Positions 61,692-64,000 of a stretch of 64,000 nucleotides of DNA are shown here, piece by piece. This DNA is from Vibrio panuliri (GTDB lineage: Bacteria; Pseudomonadota; Gammaproteobacteria; Enterobacterales; Vibrionaceae): NCBI RefSeq assembly GCF_009938205.1, contig NZ_AP019655.1:868001-932000 (forward strand). The letters are read 5' to 3'. Under the pieces are notes generated by a model that made no database searches, was not told the DNA's origin, and was given only the letters and a program-made list of their open reading frames with translations. Made by a program: the position numbers and the translations under genes. Each line of letters starts with the position of its first letter. The stretch's first letter is position 1.

Positions 61692-62888
61692 ATGAGTAAA
61701 TCAAAGGTAATGGGTAGTACTTTGATTATTGCAGGTACTACTATTGGAGCTGGTATGTTGGCGTTGCCATTGGCATCAGCGGGTATTGGCTTCTCCACTT
61801 CGCTGGTTATTATGGTGTTTTTATGGGCTTTGATGGCCTATACCGCGCTAATGATGATCGAACTTCATCAACACGCAGACAGCCACGCCACTTTGCACAC
61901 GCTTGCGATGCAAATTCTCGGAAAACGCGGTAAGTGGTTAGCCAGCTTTGCCATGCTATTTTTGTTTTATTCATTGTGTGCCGCATATATTGCTGGCGGC
62001 GGAGCCCAGTTTGGTCAAAGAATTGAGCAATGGACTGGGCTTGAACTGACCCACTCTGCTGGCACGGTGCTGTTTACTGCTATTGTTGCTATGACGGTGA
62101 TCATAGGTACTGCCACGGTCGACAAGGTCAACCGCGTTTTATTTACCTTAAAGCTAATTGCGATGGCAAGCGTGTTACTTTTCCTTGCGCCTAACGTGAC
62201 GCAGTCTTACTTACTCAGTATGCCTATTGAACAAGGACTGATTGTCGCTGCCATTCCAGTTATTTTCACCTCTTTTGGTTTCCACGGCAGTATCCCTGCC
62301 ATTGTTCGATACCTAGATGGTGACACGGCCTCTTTACGCAAAGCGATCATGGTAGGTTCAGCAATCCCATTAATCATCTACGTGTTCTGGCAGCTCGTCA
62401 CGCTCGGTGTGGTTAGCCAATCGGAAATGTTAAGCAATCAAGGTCTAACGGCTTTAATTGGTCAGTTGTCGAGTAAAGTACACCAATCAAGTATTGCCCA
62501 AGCTATCGGTGTTTTTGCTGATTTGGCACTACTCACCTCTTTCCTCGGTGTGAGCCTTGGTTTGTTTGAGTTTTTGGGTGATTCAATGGCGAAAAAGCAA
62601 TCTTCTCGAGTGGTGACAGGTTTAGTCACCTTTTTCCCACCAATGGGTTTTGCCTTGTTCTACCCACAAGGCTTTATCACTGCGTTGGGCTACGCAGCCA
62701 TTGCGCTCGCAATTCTGGCGATTTTCTTACCGGTCACTATGGTGCTTAAAGCGCGTCTTATATATCAAGATGCCGGCTATCAGGTGAAAGGGGGTAAGTT
62801 AGGGATTATGCTTTGTGGTATTGCCGGTATCCTGATTGTCACCGCACAATGCCTTATTACCGCGGGTGTACTTCCTGCTCTAGGTTAA
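61692..62888 (+). CDS. tyrP: Tyrosine/aromatic amino acid permease (HAAAP family)
   Basis: This 398-aa inner-membrane symporter has eleven predicted helices and the HAAAP start motif GSTLIIAGTTIGAGMLALPL, which matches E. coli TyrP (403 aa). Further landmarks are AAYIAGGGAQFG and IPVIFTSFGFHGSIPAIVRY. Proton-driven tyrosine uptake is expected; tryptophan or phenylalanine cannot be excluded. Two TyrR-box-like sequences upstream support aromatic amino acid control. No strong ribosome site precedes the ATG. Confidence 0.92.
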   Translation: MSKSKVMGSTLIIAGTTIGAGMLALPLASAGIGFSTSLVIMVFLWALMAYTALMMIELHQHADSHATLHTLAMQILGKRGKWLASFAMLFLFYSLCAAYIAGGGAQFGQRIEQWTGLELTHSAGTVLFTAIVAMTVIIGTATVDKVNRVLFTLKLIAMASVLLFLAPNVTQSYLLSMPIEQGLIVAAIPVIFTSFGFHGSIPAIVRYLDGDTASLRKAIMVGSAIPLIIYVFWQLVTLGVVSQSEMLSNQGLTALIGQLSSKVHQSSIAQAIGVFADLALLTSFLGVSLGLFEFLGDSMAKKQSSRVVTGLVTFFPPMGFALFYPQGFITALGYAAIALAILAIFLPVTMVLKARLIYQDAGYQVKGGKLGIMLCGIAGILIVTAQCLITAGVLPALG

Positions 62889-62901
62889 CCCTGATGCATT
62901 T

Positions 62902-62931
62902 AAAAGGCTTGGTAAATACCAAGCCTTTTTT
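62902..62931 (+). terminator. Terminator of tyrP
   Basis: AAAAGGCTTGGT/ACCAAGCCTTTT forms a 12-bp perfect stem with a 4-nt loop followed by T residues. Confidence 0.94.
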
Positions 62932-62991
62932 CGTTTTCGTCCGTGAAGTGGTATAACATTTAAAGATACGCTAGTTACGATGGTATTCTTC

Positions 62992-64000
62992 ATGGAAGCA
63001 GAGCAGTTAGAAGTTAAGTCCTTTCTCGTCCAACACCCCCCTTTTGATGAACTCGATGAAGACGTTCTTGATCGCATCGCGCAAAGCATCGAAGTCGCCT
63101 ACTATCGCGAAGGATCTTCGATCAATAAGTTTGGCGACCAGATACATGATCTATTTATGGTTCGCAGTGGCGTGGTCGAAGTCTATCGGCGTAAAGGCGA
63201 GCTCTATAATCGCTTAGACAGCGGTGGCTTGTTTGGGCAAATGGGCTTGTTAACCAACAATAAAGTCCGCTTCCCTGCCGTTGCGGTTCGCGACACTTTG
63301 CTATATTGCATTCCTGAGTCAATTTTCTTAGAACTTTATGAATCGCAAGAGTCTTTTGCCGACTTTGTGGAAGTAGAACACAATACGCGACTTCGCCAAG
63401 CGGTCAACGCCACCCATGAAGAGAATGATCTAACAACATCAAAAGTTCGCACGTTATTATCTGGAGACGCACTGTTTACCTACAGTTCCGACACCATTCA
63501 GAACGCCGCACAAAAGATGGCTGAAGAAAATGTTTCCGCTCTGTTAGTTATCGACGCTGACATTCAACAAAACGGTGACGAAGATAGCTCTGGTCTGGTT
63601 GGCATCATAACCGATAGAGACCTCTGCACCCGCGTACTCGCTACAGGTTTAGATGCCTCTCACTCGGTTGCTGATGTGATGACCCATGAGCTCATCTCGC
63701 TTGATCACAATGCGTATGTATTTGAAGCGATGTTGACCATGCTTCGCTACAACGTTCACCACCTTCCGGTACTTAAAGATGGGCATCCAATCGGTATTAT
63801 TGAAACCACCGATATTGTTCGTTACGAATCGCAAAACTCATTGTTGCTGGTCAGCAGTATTTTCCAACAACAGTCGGTTGATGACCTTGCGGCATTGTCT
63901 GAGCAAGTCAAAGACTGTTTCGTCCGCATGGTCAATGAAGATGCGAACTCTCATATGGTCGGAAGTGCAATGTCCGTGATTGGACGAAGCTTCAAGCAAC
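62992..64000 (+). CDS. cNMP-binding/CBS-domain protein with DUF294-type region (partial)
   Basis: An open frame runs from an ATG at 62992 (or in-frame ATG 62980) off the window end, so only the first 336 codons are visible. Residues up to about 140 form a Crp-like cyclic-nucleotide-binding domain (FMVRSGVVEVYRRKGELY, GGLFGQMGLLT). Two CBS motifs follow at about 160-285 (VGIITDRDLCTRVLATG, DGHPIGIIETTDIVR). The start of a DUF294 nucleotidyltransferase-like region follows. It probably senses nucleotides and modifies a partner by nucleotidylation. Confidence 0.88.
   Translation, partial: MEAEQLEVKSFLVQHPPFDELDEDVLDRIAQSIEVAYYREGSSINKFGDQIHDLFMVRSGVVEVYRRKGELYNRLDSGGLFGQMGLLTNNKVRFPAVAVRDTLLYCIPESIFLELYESQESFADFVEVEHNTRLRQAVNATHEENDLTTSKVRTLLSGDALFTYSSDTIQNAAQKMAEENVSALLVIDADIQQNGDEDSSGLVGIITDRDLCTRVLATGLDASHSVADVMTHELISLDHNAYVFEAMLTMLRYNVHHLPVLKDGHPIGIIETTDIVRYESQNSLLLVSSIFQQQSVDDLAALSEQVKDCFVRMVNEDANSHMVGSAMSVIGRSFKQ

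Noticed and set aside
1..64000. Search for CRISPR arrays, tRNA, rRNA, insertion sequences, prophage or integron attC sites
   Set aside because: No regular spaced repeats, cloverleaf-like sequences, transposase or integrase genes were seen by eye; a covariance-model or repeat search would be needed to exclude short RNAs.

Overview
The window is a gene-dense, IS-free and phage-free stretch that looks like a Vibrio chromosome, most likely the second one. The strongest evidence is an intact luxP-luxQ pair, supported by an adjacent fruR/cra-fruBKA module, torS/torT, a phaBAPC operon, yceH and many short Vibrio-type proteins. I found no rRNA, tRNA, CRISPR array, transposase or integrase. This assignment is inference from gene content; no database was searched.

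Layout. 1-7.1 kb: an amino-acid-type dCache chemoreceptor, then the fructose PTS module (cra divergent from fruB-fruK-fruA, with three Cra-type operators between them). 7.3-10.1 kb: glgC and a YqhD-type alcohol dehydrogenase. 10.3-17.6 kb: a YhhN membrane protein, the TMAO-sensing pair torS/torT, mgsA and helD. 17.8-22.7 kb: yccS-like, a small protein, glpD and a PilZ protein. 22.6-26.3 kb: luxQ and luxP (AI-2 quorum sensing). 26.4-29.7 kb: yceH and a GIY-YIG protein, several short genes (one of 52 aa), and elbB. 29.8-36.1 kb: glpK, an OmpA-like lipoprotein, a DsbA-like lipoprotein plus anchored FKBP pair, a retropepsin-like lipoprotein, an aromatic-type aminotransferase and a GNAT protein. 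36.2-40.0 kb: nrdD-nrdG with NrdR and FNR sites, divergent from a secreted nuclease. 40.1-43.1 kb: a persulfide/sulfur module (ArsR-type sensor with the diagnostic cysteine pair, two half-size YeeE/YedE transporters, and a divergent CoA-disulfide reductase-rhodanese). 43.2-45.7 kb: a GAF-PAS-GGDEF-EAL protein with a dead GGDEF site. 46.1-52.5 kb: an S41 peptidase, blc and the PHB operon phaB-phaA-phaP-phaC. 53.1-59.2 kb: a two-adaptor RND efflux operon with a divergent TetR regulator. 59.2-64 kb: an RhlE-type helicase, acpH, a 37-aa protein gene, tyrP, and a cNMP-binding/CBS protein cut by the window end.

Themes. Much of the window is signal input: two hybrid kinases with periplasmic partners (TorT/TorS, LuxP/LuxQ), two c-di-GMP proteins, one chemoreceptor, and persulfide- and drug-responsive repressors. 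The rest is carbon handling (fructose, glycogen, glycerol, methylglyoxal, PHB) and anaerobic dNTP synthesis. A LuxR/HapR-like sequence upstream of phaB may link quorum sensing to PHB.

The most promising new observations are: the paired ATTAG-N6-CTAAT dyads between the ArsR sensor and the CoA-disulfide reductase; the 31-bp-phased NrdR boxes with a perfect FNR site; the full amino-acid-binding motif in the chemoreceptor; and unlisted small genes, especially the 37-codon one with a perfect Shine-Dalgarno sequence.
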